A DNA stretch of 64,000 nt from Archaeoglobus sp. UBA234 (GTDB lineage: Archaea; Halobacteriota; Archaeoglobi; Archaeoglobales; Archaeoglobaceae). Below are positions 43,103 through 50,942 of this stretch, one piece after another (within the stretch, counting starts at the first letter, position 1; each line of letters opens with the position of its first letter). A program made the position numbers and the translations under genes. The notes beneath the pieces are model-generated. The model did no database searches. It had not been told where the DNA came from and was given only the letters and a program-made list of their open reading frames with translations. The DNA lies in the NCBI GenBank assembly GCA_002494625.1, contig DACH01000005.1:349280-413279 (forward strand). The letters run 5' to 3'.

Positions 43103-43879
43103 TCAGGAAAATTCCGGTTCTCTTTTTTCAAGAACTGCTTTTACACCCTCAGCAAAATCTGTGGATAGTGTTGACAGGAGCGCTAAGGAGAGCTCAAATC
43201 CCAGATGTTCATCGAGCTTGTTTGAGTGGGAGACATTGAGCAGCTTTTTCAGGTTTGCAATTGCAGTTCTCGGTCTGTTAAGAAGAAGCTCGATAACTTC
43301 CTCAACCCTTCTCTCAAGCATTGCATCATCGACTACTTCAGTTACAAAACCATATTCAAGCGCTTCCTTCGCTGAAAACCTTCTGCCACTTGCCATGAGC
43401 TCAAAAGCTCTTTTGAAATTCGCTGACCTGGGTATGAAAAAGGATGTTCCTGTATCCGGGCTCAGTCCTATAAGAACAAAACCACAGGAAAATACTGCGC
43501 TTTTCGATGCAATTGCATAGTCTGTGGCAAGTGCAAGTCCCAACCCTGCACCGATTGAGTACCCTTTCAGCTCACCAACTATCGGTTTTGGAATCTCTCT
43601 CATCTTTTTCAGGACTGAAATGTGTAGTTTGAGAGCAAATTCAAGAGGATTTCCCCTGCCGCATGAAAACTCAAAAAAGTCCTTCAAATCGGCACCTGAG
43701 CAGAAACTCTTTCCAGCTCCTCTCAGGAGGATTACTTTCACATCATCATCCATCTCACAGGCTTCGAGCACCTCTGAAAGCTCTCTAATAAGACCGATGT
43801 TGAGGGCGTTGTGGACTTCAGGACGATTGAGTGTCAGAACCGCAACTCTGCCTCTTTTCTCAAATTTCAGAAATTCCAT
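43103..43879 (-). CDS. Enoyl-CoA hydratase/isomerase family paralogue
   Basis: 258-residue crotonase, clearly paralogous to the protein at 40740-41537 (shared LGLSPD/IGLSPD, TGTSFFIPR, RAFELMASG, LEKREPEF end). LLRGAGKSFCSGADLKDFF and LKGYSIGAGLGLALATDYAIA form the CoA/oxyanion parts. Both hydratase glutamates are again absent, with SPD retained, so isomerase-type chemistry on aromatic- or fatty-acyl-CoA is the better guess. It belongs with the beta-oxidation genes elsewhere in the window functionally, not physically. Confidence 0.92.
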   Translation of the reverse strand: MEFLKFEKRGRVAVLTLNRPEVHNALNIGLIRELSEVLEACEMDDDVKVILLRGAGKSFCSGADLKDFFEFSCGRGNPLEFALKLHISVLKKMREIPKPIVGELKGYSIGAGLGLALATDYAIASKSAVFSCGFVLIGLSPDTGTSFFIPRSANFKRAFELMASGRRFSAKEALEYGFVTEVVDDAMLERRVEEVIELLLNRPRTAIANLKKLLNVSHSNKLDEHLGFELSLALLSTLSTDFAEGVKAVLEKREPEFS

Positions 43880-43902
43880 AATCGGACTGGTTGGGGTAAA
43901 AT

Positions 43903-44526
43903 TTAACTCTTTTTGTTTTCTTCTGTCTGGCTTTTAAAGATCTCTCCGAGAAATAACTCCCTAATTTTCCCGTTCTGGTATATTTTTACCTTGGTCTCCT
44001 TTTCTGGGATAATATTGATCTCTTTACCAAGCTGTCTTAGAGCAAAAATTGCGTATGCAATCAGCTCTGGATTGTCACTTTTCAGAAGCTTTAACAGCTC
44101 TTCTGATGGCTCAGGATAAGCATCTCTTATGTTCTCTGCAGCCCTGCCGATTGCATAAGCCACATATCTGTGGTCAACCTCCTCGTTGTTGAGAAGAGAT
44201 ACGGTCATGTTTTTAAACCCATCAAAAGCTGCAGGACAATTTCTTCCGATCTCTCCGATAGCCAGAGGTGCGCCTTTACAGTAGGCTCCTGACTCATCCT
44301 TTAAGTGCCAGAAAAGTCTTCTGAGAATATCTCTGACAAATTCATCGTCACCCCTTCTCTCAAGCTCTCCACAAACAACTCCGAGTGCTTCAGCAGCATA
44401 AAAAATAATCGGTTCATCCAGATAGAGTAAAGAAATAAGGTTGGAGGCAACTCTCCTCAGATTCTGGTATCTAAGGAGTTCTCCGTAATTTCTGCTTTCA
44501 ACAAGCTTGCGAATTTTTAGTTTCAG
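43903..44526 (-). CDS. DVU0298-like HEAT-repeat protein, apparent CTG start
   Basis: 207-codon frame. The N-terminal half, ahead of the first ATG at 44208, reads LVESRNYGELLRYQNLRRVASNL, YAAEALGVVCGELERRG and RRLFWHLKDESGAYC, then APLAIGEIGRNCPAAF; the rest continues AYAIGRAAENIRDAY. This matches the DVU0298 family of sulfate reducers and archaea (helical HEAT-like repeats, function unknown). The frame opens directly after TGA (44529-44527) at CTG 44526, five bases after AGGAGGAG; there is no ATG, GTG or TTG in frame before 44208. Either CTG starts translation, or one base is wrong or mutated in the A5 run so that TTG 44530 would be in frame. Confidence 0.8.
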   Translation of the reverse strand: MKLKIRKLVESRNYGELLRYQNLRRVASNLISLLYLDEPIIFYAAEALGVVCGELERRGDDEFVRDILRRLFWHLKDESGAYCKGAPLAIGEIGRNCPAAFDGFKNMTVSLLNNEEVDHRYVAYAIGRAAENIRDAYPEPSEELLKLLKSDNPELIAYAIFALRQLGKEINIIPEKETKVKIYQNGKIRELFLGEIFKSQTEENKKS

Positions 44527-44538
44527 TCAAACTCCTCC

Positions 44539-45045
44539 TTATTCTCCGCCTTCCACAAACTGTCTTCTGCCAAGTTCCTGGTCTATCGCGAAAAGAGCAC
44601 CTCTGTCGTTTCCGACAAATCTCAGCTTTTCTACAATCTCTGAGGCTGACGATTCCTCTTCAACTTGCTCCATAACAAACCACTGAAGCATCGTGTATGT
44701 TGCATGATCCTTCTCTTCAAGTGCTTTATCGACCAGCTCATTTATCATGCCTGTCACCTTCATCTCGTGTTTCAGAACAGCTTCAAAGGCATCAAGAGGA
44801 GATTCCCAATCTGAGGGTGGTTGTTCAATTGAAAAAAGTCTCACCCTGCCTCTCCTCTCTGTCACATAGTCAAATATTTTCATTGCATGGGTTAATTCTT
44901 CCTTAGCCTGAATCCTCATCCAGTTTGAAAATCCTTTCAGTCCGATCGAATCGAAATAGGTTGCCATGGATAGATAGAGGTATGAAGAATATAGTTCTGC
45001 GTTAATCTGTTTGTTTAAAGCCTTCTCCATTTTCTCAGAAAGCAA
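44539..45045 (-). CDS. Ferritin
   Basis: 168-residue four-helix ferritin storing iron as ferric oxide. Ferroxidase ligands are visible in INAELYSSYLYLSMATYFDS, QAKEELTHAMKIFDYV and MEQVEEESSASEIVEKL. It resembles the unusual A. fulgidus ferritin (AF0834), which assembles with open tetrahedral symmetry, by sequence likeness only. TTG 45045 is the start, with GGGAGGTGAT five or six bases upstream. Followed closely by the DVU0298-like gene, probably the same transcript. Confidence 0.95.
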   Translation of the reverse strand: MLSEKMEKALNKQINAELYSSYLYLSMATYFDSIGLKGFSNWMRIQAKEELTHAMKIFDYVTERRGRVRLFSIEQPPSDWESPLDAFEAVLKHEMKVTGMINELVDKALEEKDHATYTMLQWFVMEQVEEESSASEIVEKLRFVGNDRGALFAIDQELGRRQFVEGGE

Positions 45046-45161
45046 AATATCACCTCCCTATTATGTTCTATCATGAAACTTTTTTAAGTTTAGTGCTCGG
45101 GTTGTTTACCTCTTATTCTTCTGATAGTAAGAATTTTAGAGTTCGCAATTAAGTAAAAGGC

Positions 45162-45440
45162 ATGCTTTACATTCACGATATGGCTATCGAAATGGATGTG
45201 GTTGTTGAAGAATTTAAGAGAATACTTGAGAGGGTTGGTTTTGAGGTGATAGAAGTAGGAAAAAAAGAAACTTGCCATATGAGGGGTAGGAAGAAAGATG
45301 GAGAGGAAATAATCTTAAAATTTAAGCCCTCAGGCAGAGGAAAGCTGGAATTATGCAGGACGATTGTGGAAATAGAATCAGAACCCAGCACACATGAGGA
45401 AATTCAGAGAAGAATAAGAATGCTCAGAGGAGGAGGATAG
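45162..45440 (+). CDS. Small uncharacterised protein, 92 aa
   Basis: I do not recognise it. It has an acidic amphipathic N-terminal helix (MDVVVEEFKRILERVGFEVIEV), a basic beta-rich centre (CHMRGRKKDGEEIILKFKPSGRG), and a C-terminal helix ending RRIRMLRGGG. A restriction-like or nucleic-acid-binding fold is conceivable but unsupported. In-frame ATGs at 45162, 45180 and 45192 are all possible starts and none has a clear ribosome site. Confidence 0.65.
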   Translation: MLYIHDMAIEMDVVVEEFKRILERVGFEVIEVGKKETCHMRGRKKDGEEIILKFKPSGRGKLELCRTIVEIESEPSTHEEIQRRIRMLRGGG

Positions 45441-45580
45441 AGACAAAAAGGCTGGAAGAAAGGAGGATGTGAAGAAATAAGCAAGGTGATGAACAATTGA
45501 TCATCGATGGAGATAACAGATGGAGATAACAAATAGTGAAAGATTGGAAAAAGTTTAAAACTCACAAACTATTCTCCACC

Positions 45581-46177
45581 ATGGAAGTTGAATGTGAACT
45601 ACTCACCTGGGAGAGGATTTATGCTCTCTGTCTCAAACTGTCACAGGATATCATAAAATCAGGTTACACACCGGATGCTATTGTTGCAGTTGGGAGAGGT
45701 GGATGGATTCCTGCGAGAATTCTGAGTGATTTTCTCAATCTGAGAGAGCTTTACAGTGTAAAGGCAGAGTACTGGGATGTAGCGAAGACTAGAGAAAATG
45801 CGATGATCACACAGCCAATAAATGTTGATATCAATGGAAAAAAAATTCTCGTTGTTGATGATGTTGCGGACACCGGAGAAACATTGAGTGTGGTCGTATC
45901 TCATCTCAGAAAGGCTGGAGCTGGAGAAATAAAATCTGCTGTCCTTCAGTACAAAAAAACTTCGGTTTTTGCTCCCGACTACTGTGGAGAAGTTCTGAAG
46001 CGATGGGTCTGGATTGTTTATCCTTGGGGAGTGGTTGAAACCATTCTGGGTTTTCTTGACAGGATAGATAATGTTGAATCTATGTCAGATGCTGAAGTGG
46101 CGGAAGAGATGAAAAAAAGGTTCAATCTTGAAGTAACCCATGAGCTTGTTGCTCTGGCAAGGGGGAAAAGGATGTAA
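45581..46177 (+). CDS. Phosphoribosyltransferase (purine salvage type)
   Basis: 198-residue type I PRTase. PRPP loop VVDDVADTGETL and the early AIVAVGRGGWIPARIL are diagnostic; the flexible hood region YWDVAKTRENA and the C-terminal WVWIVYPWGVVETILGFL resemble archaeal hypoxanthine/xanthine-guanine PRTases. It would turn an imported nucleobase into its nucleotide. ATG 45581 starts at the conserved MEVECELLTW; 45536 is an upstream alternative. The nucleoside-type ABC transporter starts 43 bp downstream, which supports a salvage role. Confidence 0.9.
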   Translation: MEVECELLTWERIYALCLKLSQDIIKSGYTPDAIVAVGRGGWIPARILSDFLNLRELYSVKAEYWDVAKTRENAMITQPINVDINGKKILVVDDVADTGETLSVVVSHLRKAGAGEIKSAVLQYKKTSVFAPDYCGEVLKRWVWIVYPWGVVETILGFLDRIDNVESMSDAEVAEEMKKRFNLEVTHELVALARGKRM

Positions 46178-46220
46178 TTTTTATAAGTTAGTTGAGCACT
46201 ATCAGGGTATTGAAATAAAC

Positions 46221-47780
46221 ATGGGAAACAGAAAGACAAAAACTGAAAGGGGATGGGCATTGCAGGGAGAGAATTCGGATATAATACTTGAAATGAAGAA
46301 CATCACAAAGGTTTTTCCAGGAGTGGTTGCGAACGACAGGGTAAACCTTGAAGTAAGAAGGGGAGAAATTCATGGCCTCCTTGGAGAGAATGGAGCGGGA
46401 AAAACCACACTCATGAGCATTCTCTATGGACTTTACAGGCCTGATGAAGGAGAAATCATCTTTGATGGTGAAAAGAGGGTATTCAGCTCACCTAAGGATG
46501 CAATCGAATCAGGAATCGGAATGGTACATCAGCATTTCATGCTTGTGAACAAAATGTCAGCACTTAATAACATCCTTCTGGGTTACAAAACCCCGGGAGA
46601 CCCTTTGCTCGATTACGAGTGGGCAAGAGAAAAAATCCGGAGCATTATTGAGGTTTACGGAATCGATGCTGAGCTGGATGAACGGGTAATTAACATGAGT
46701 GTTGGAGAGGAGCAGAGAGTTGAGATTCTGAAATCTCTTTTCAGAGATGTTAAACTGCTTATACTTGATGAACCAACCTCTGTACTGACTCCTATCGAAT
46801 CAGAAAGGCTTTTTCAGGCGTTGAAAAGGATGTCTGAGAAGGGTTTGACAGTTCTGTTCATAACACATAAACTCAGAGAGGCTCTTGAGGTTACAGACAG
46901 GATAACTGTTCTCAGAAAGGGGAGGAATGTGGGAACCCTTATAACAAAAAGAACAGATGAGAAAGAACTTGCCAGACTGATGGTTGGTAGAGAAATCGAC
47001 ATGAAAATAGAGAAAAAAAGGGTCGAAGCAGGAAAGGATGTTTTAAAACTTGAAAATGTTTATGCAAGAAATGACAGGGGTCTTATGGCTTTAAAAGGGA
47101 TAAGTCTCTCTGTTAGAGAAGGTGAAATACTGGGGATAGCAGGAGTCTCTGGAAATGGGCAGAAAGAGCTTGAAGAGGTTATAATTGGCTTGAGACCAGT
47201 AGAGAAGGGAAAGATTCTTTTCAATGGAGAAGATATTACTTTCTCATCTGTCAGAAAGAGAACAAGGCTTGGAATATCGTGCATTCCCGAGAACAGAATT
47301 GAAACTGGACTCGCTCCATCTCTAACCATAGAGGAGAATCTTATTCTCAGAGATTATGAGAGCTTTTCCAGAAATGGTTTTATGGAGTTTGACATGATAG
47401 AGGCTCACGCAGAAAAACTTGTGGAGGAGTACGGGATTAAAACACCTTCTACGAAGGCTCCAGCCAGAACCCTCTCAGGTGGCAACATTCAGAGGCTGAT
47501 AATTGCAAGAGAACTCTCAAGAAACCCCTTATTTCTGATAGCCTCTCAACCTACCAGGGGTTTGGATATTGCGGGAATAGATTATGTCAGGAGAAAGCTC
47601 ATATCACTTGCTGAGGAAGGGAAGGCAATCCTCCTCATATCTGAAGATCTGGAGGAGATCGTTCAGATCAGTGACAGAATAGCTGTAATCTTTGAAGGAG
47701 AAATCAGGGGTATTTTTGATAGAGAGAATGTTGACATTGATAGGATAGGGCTTCTCATGTCAGGAGGGGCGGATAACTGA
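46221..47780 (+). CDS. Nucleoside-type ABC transporter ATP-binding protein (two domains)
   Basis: 519 residues with two ABC cassettes. The first has LLGENGAGKTTLMSILYG (Walker A), MSVGEEQRVEILKSLFRDVKLLILDEPTSVLTP (signature and Walker B); the second has IAGVSGNGQKELEEVI, LSGGNIQRLIIARELSRNPLFLIASQPTRGLDI. The second Walker A lacks the Lys (GNGQKE), as in sugar/nucleoside CUT2 and YufO-type ATPases. With the two permeases downstream it forms a YufO/P/Q (NupOPQ)-like nucleoside importer. A TATA-like TTTTTATAAG at 46177-46186 may give it its own promoter. ATG 46221 is the likely start. Confidence 0.93.
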   Translation: MGNRKTKTERGWALQGENSDIILEMKNITKVFPGVVANDRVNLEVRRGEIHGLLGENGAGKTTLMSILYGLYRPDEGEIIFDGEKRVFSSPKDAIESGIGMVHQHFMLVNKMSALNNILLGYKTPGDPLLDYEWAREKIRSIIEVYGIDAELDERVINMSVGEEQRVEILKSLFRDVKLLILDEPTSVLTPIESERLFQALKRMSEKGLTVLFITHKLREALEVTDRITVLRKGRNVGTLITKRTDEKELARLMVGREIDMKIEKKRVEAGKDVLKLENVYARNDRGLMALKGISLSVREGEILGIAGVSGNGQKELEEVIIGLRPVEKGKILFNGEDITFSSVRKRTRLGISCIPENRIETGLAPSLTIEENLILRDYESFSRNGFMEFDMIEAHAEKLVEEYGIKTPSTKAPARTLSGGNIQRLIIARELSRNPLFLIASQPTRGLDIAGIDYVRRKLISLAEEGKAILLISEDLEEIVQISDRIAVIFEGEIRGIFDRENVDIDRIGLLMSGGADN

Positions 47781-47793
47781 GTAAACGGGGGAT

Positions 47794-48861
47794 ATGATGA
47801 GGATAAAAGTTGAAAGGAGACTTGAAACACCGAAGTTCATTTACATACTTATACCCTTAGCTTCGATTATTGCCTCGCTGATTTTCGTGGGTATTCTTCT
47901 GTTCCTGATAGGTGTAAACCCGATTGATGCATACTCAACAATGATTTACAGAGCCTTTGGAACAAAATTTGGTGTTACAGAGCTCTTTGTAAAAACAGCA
48001 CCCATAATTCTAACGGGACTTGCTGTATCGATCCCGCTGAGAGCAGGTTTGTGGAACATTGGGGCTGAGGGTCAGCTTTACATGGGTGCTTTTGCAGCAA
48101 GCTTTATTGCCCTTTATCTTTCTCCCCCTCCTGTAGTCCTGCCCTTTATGGTAATTATGGCAGTTCTGGCGGGAATGATGTGGGCTTCGATTCCCGGCGT
48201 TCTAAAAGCAAAGTTTGAGCTGAATGAAATCATCTCCACTCTTCTTCTCAATTATGTCGCCATTTACTGGGTAGAATACCTTGTTTATGGTCCCATGAAG
48301 GGTAAGGAGGTTTACAACTTCCCTTATTCTGATCTTTTCAGCGACTATGCAATTCTTCCCAGGTTCTTCGGAACAAGATTTCATGCGGGTGTTATTGTTG
48401 CTTTTATACTGGCTATAGCAATCTATATTTTAATAACAAGAACATCATATGGCTTTGCTGTTAAAATAGTTGGTGCAAACCCAAAAGCAGCAGAATATGC
48501 TGGAATAAGCAGGAAGAAAATTATAATTTCCACAATGATCCTTGGAGGGGCAATAGCGGGTTTTGCAGGGATGATGGAGGTGAGTGGACTGCATATGAGA
48601 CTCAGAGCAGCAGTCTCTCCGGGATATGGATATACGGGAATTCCTGTAGCACTTCTTGCTAGAGGAAATCCGTTGTTCGTCATAATGGCTGCTTTTCTTT
48701 TTGGACTTCTTTATGTGGGTGGTTCAGCGATGCAGACTACTTACGGAATTCCAGTTGCGGTTGTTGATGTGTTTCAGGCTCTGGTTGTACTTTTTATAAT
48801 TGGGGGAGACTTCTTCACAAGATACAGGATCTCCTTTGTTTTCAGGGAGGCATCGGCATGA
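47794..48861 (+). CDS. Nucleoside-type ABC transporter permease 1
   Basis: 355 residues, about nine membrane helices (BPD_transp_2 family). Recognised from LFVKTAPIILTGLAVSIPLRAGLWNIGAEGQLYMGAF, the conserved permease core, and VGANPKAAEYAGISRKKIIISTMILGGAIAGFAGMMEV, the ATPase-coupling loop region. Corresponds to YufP/NupP. Follows the ATPase by 13 bp. Confidence 0.93.
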   Translation: MMRIKVERRLETPKFIYILIPLASIIASLIFVGILLFLIGVNPIDAYSTMIYRAFGTKFGVTELFVKTAPIILTGLAVSIPLRAGLWNIGAEGQLYMGAFAASFIALYLSPPPVVLPFMVIMAVLAGMMWASIPGVLKAKFELNEIISTLLLNYVAIYWVEYLVYGPMKGKEVYNFPYSDLFSDYAILPRFFGTRFHAGVIVAFILAIAIYILITRTSYGFAVKIVGANPKAAEYAGISRKKIIISTMILGGAIAGFAGMMEVSGLHMRLRAAVSPGYGYTGIPVALLARGNPLFVIMAAFLFGLLYVGGSAMQTTYGIPVAVVDVFQALVVLFIIGGDFFTRYRISFVFREASA

Positions 48862-48918
48862 AATCCTCTATGGTTCAGAGACTGGATATAAATGGAAATG
48901 TTCCAAGAGGTGAGTTTA

Positions 48919-49851
48919 ATGCTTGAATCCGAGTTTATTGCATCATTAATTGCTGCCTCGATGAGAGCAGGTACACCCCTCCTCTTTGCAACACTCGGTG
49001 AGATAATTACAGAGAGGAGTGGAGTACTTAACCTCGGACTTGAGGGTGTGATGATCACAGGGGCGATGGTAGGATTCTACTTCAGCTATGTAACAGGAAA
49101 CCCTTGGATAGGAATTCTGGCAGGAGGGTTTGCGGGTTTACTTCTTGCAATGGTTCATGCCTTTTTCACTGTAACGCTAAAGGTTGATCAGGCAGTAACG
49201 GGACTTATGCTTGTTTTATTCGGTCTTGGAATTACGGGTTTTCTTGGCAGAGGGCTTGTAGGAGAGGTTGCATCCTATCTTCAACCAGTAAAGTTACCTC
49301 TACTCTCTGAGATTCCTTATATTGGAACGGCAGTATTCAGTCATGACCCGCTTGTTTATATCGGGATACTCATTGTGCCGTTGCTATGGTTTTTCATGAA
49401 CAAAACGAGATATGGAATGGAGCTGTATGCTGTTGGAGAGAACCCTGAGGCTGCAGACACTGTGGGCATATCTGTTGACAGAATAAGATTTATCGCAGTT
49501 CTCACTGGGGGGTTTCTTGTCGGGATTGCTGGAGCACATCTCAGCCTTGCTTATGCAAAAGTATGGACTGATGGACTGACAGCTGGTAGAGGATGGATAT
49601 GTCTTGCACTGGTCATATTCAGCGGTTGGATGCCTCAGAGAGCTATTTTTGGAGCATATCTGTTTGGAGGTCTGGATGTCCTCTCTTTCAAGTTGCAGGC
49701 TGCGGGTCTTGGAGTGTCGTATCACTTCATGAGGATGGTCCCCTACATCTTCACGATACTCGTCCTGCTGTTTAGTGTTATAAGAGAAAGGGAAAAGTTT
49801 GGTGCGCCATCAGCCCTCGGAAAGCCATATATCCGGGAGCAAAAGTATTGA
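48919..49851 (+). CDS. Nucleoside-type ABC transporter permease 2
   Basis: 310 residues, about eight helices, YufQ/NupQ type: RAGTPLLFATLGEIITERSGVLNLGLEGVMITGAMVGFY, VGENPEAADTVGISVDRIRFIAVLTGGFLVGIAGAHLSLAYAKVW. ATG 48919 is decided by GAGGTGA five bases upstream. The BMP-type substrate-binding lipoprotein normally encoded with this transporter is not next to it here. Confidence 0.93.
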   Translation: MLESEFIASLIAASMRAGTPLLFATLGEIITERSGVLNLGLEGVMITGAMVGFYFSYVTGNPWIGILAGGFAGLLLAMVHAFFTVTLKVDQAVTGLMLVLFGLGITGFLGRGLVGEVASYLQPVKLPLLSEIPYIGTAVFSHDPLVYIGILIVPLLWFFMNKTRYGMELYAVGENPEAADTVGISVDRIRFIAVLTGGFLVGIAGAHLSLAYAKVWTDGLTAGRGWICLALVIFSGWMPQRAIFGAYLFGGLDVLSFKLQAAGLGVSYHFMRMVPYIFTILVLLFSVIREREKFGAPSALGKPYIREQKY

Positions 49852-49860
49852 CCTCATCAC

Positions 49861-50607
49861 TTATTTTTTCAGGTGGAGGAGAATTTCCTGCAAAATTGCT
49901 GCAGAATTGCGTATTGATAGATCTGATTCATAGCTGAGTGGCGTTTCATTGGGGTTGATCTCTATAATTTTCCCCCCTCTTCGTTTTGTTATGAGGGGAA
50001 TTGATGCAGCTGGCTGAACAACCGCGGAAGTTCCTACAACCAATATAAGATCACTTTTTTCAGCCTCTCCAAAAGCTGATGTGAGCACTTCTGGATTCAG
50101 ACTCTCTCCAAACCATACGACTCCTGGTCTAAGCAGTGAACCACATTTGGGGCATTCAGGGAGTTTTTCAGGAATGCTATCGATAAAATCGATGTTCTGG
50201 GTTGAGTAAGAGCAGAGGCTGCTGGAGCATATAATGTCTCTCAGCTTTCCATGTAGGTGAAGAACATTTTTACTTCCGGCTCTCTCATGAAGATCATCAA
50301 CATTCTGGGTTATTATCTTCTTGACTATTCCCAGTTTTTCCATTTCAGCAAGAGCGAAATGAGCAGTGTTTGGCTCCCTGCTGAATACGAGCTTCATTCG
50401 CCATGCATACCACTCCCACACAAGTGAGGGATTTTTTCTGAAAGCGTGGGGTGTTGCAAGTTCCTCAGGTCTGTATTTATTCCAGAGGCCGTCTTTTCCA
50501 CGAAAGGTAGGTATTCCACTTTCTGCAGAGATTCCTGCTCCTGTCAGGACTGTTGTGTAGGATGAATTTTCAATCAATTCTGCTGCTCTTTTGATCTCCG
50601 TGAGCAT
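49861..50607 (-). CDS. cobB: Sir2-family NAD-dependent protein deacylase, class III type
   Basis: 248-residue sirtuin. NAD motifs VLTGAGISAESGIPTFRG and TQNVDDLHERAG, catalytic His in LHLHGKL, two Cys pairs for zinc (CSSSLC; CPKCG), and LVVGTSAVVQPAASIP. Tyr67 and Arg70 in WEWYAWRMK form the Y-x2-R pair that in Sirt5/CobB binds negatively charged acyl groups, so desuccinylase/demalonylase activity is plausible. A TATA-like element about 25 bp before ATG 50607 and no ribosome site suggest a leaderless message. Convergent with the ABC transporter genes. Confidence 0.95.
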   Translation of the reverse strand: MLTEIKRAAELIENSSYTTVLTGAGISAESGIPTFRGKDGLWNKYRPEELATPHAFRKNPSLVWEWYAWRMKLVFSREPNTAHFALAEMEKLGIVKKIITQNVDDLHERAGSKNVLHLHGKLRDIICSSSLCSYSTQNIDFIDSIPEKLPECPKCGSLLRPGVVWFGESLNPEVLTSAFGEAEKSDLILVVGTSAVVQPAASIPLITKRRGGKIIEINPNETPLSYESDLSIRNSAAILQEILLHLKK

Positions 50608-50852
50608 CAAATCGAGTTAAATTTTTTCAAGATAAAATTTGTGATTTTGGAGTACTGTTCGAGTGACTTTCAGACAACCTCGGAATACTTTGGATGGAAA
50701 AAACGGCAGTTTAGTTTTATAAACACTCTTTTGAATTTCGTACTAATTCGATAAGATTTTCTTACCAACCTGTGATTTACCGGTATGTCATTACCATGTA
50801 TAACACCGTTAAATTTATTAATTCGTAAACCCTATTAATTTATGCTGTTAAG

Positions 50853-50942
50853 ATGATCCATCCCCATCCAGACCCCCACCACCCGGAGCCACCTATAAGG
50901 GTGGCTCACCCCCATTTTGAATTTATATTGACTGTATATTGA
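50853..50942 (+). CDS. Candidate His/Pro-rich micro-ORF (29 aa)
   Basis: ATG 50853 opens a 29-codon frame, MIHPHPDPHHPEPPIRVAHP then HFEFILTVY. Seven histidines and seven prolines suggest metal binding if translated. It lies in the only GC-rich patch of an otherwise AT-rich 300-bp gap, downstream of TATA-like TTAAATTTATTA (about 50809-50820), but has no ribosome site and overlaps the 3' end of the MFS gene on the other strand. A hairpin (50886-50907) falls within it, so it may instead be a structured RNA or a terminator. Confidence 0.3.
   Translation: MIHPHPDPHHPEPPIRVAHPHFEFILTVY
50886..50907. repeat. Strong hairpin, 8-bp stem and 6-nt loop
   Basis: GAGCCACC-TATAAG-GGTGGCTC, a perfect GC-rich stem just past the stop of the MFS transporter gene (minus strand). 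It may act as a 3'-end stabiliser or terminator, or be part of a small RNA; no T-run follows it on the minus strand. Confidence 0.6.

Noticed and set aside
45506..45531. Two tandem copies of GATGGAGATAACA
   Set aside because: Only two copies of 13 nt, no spacer pattern, not a CRISPR or minisatellite of note.
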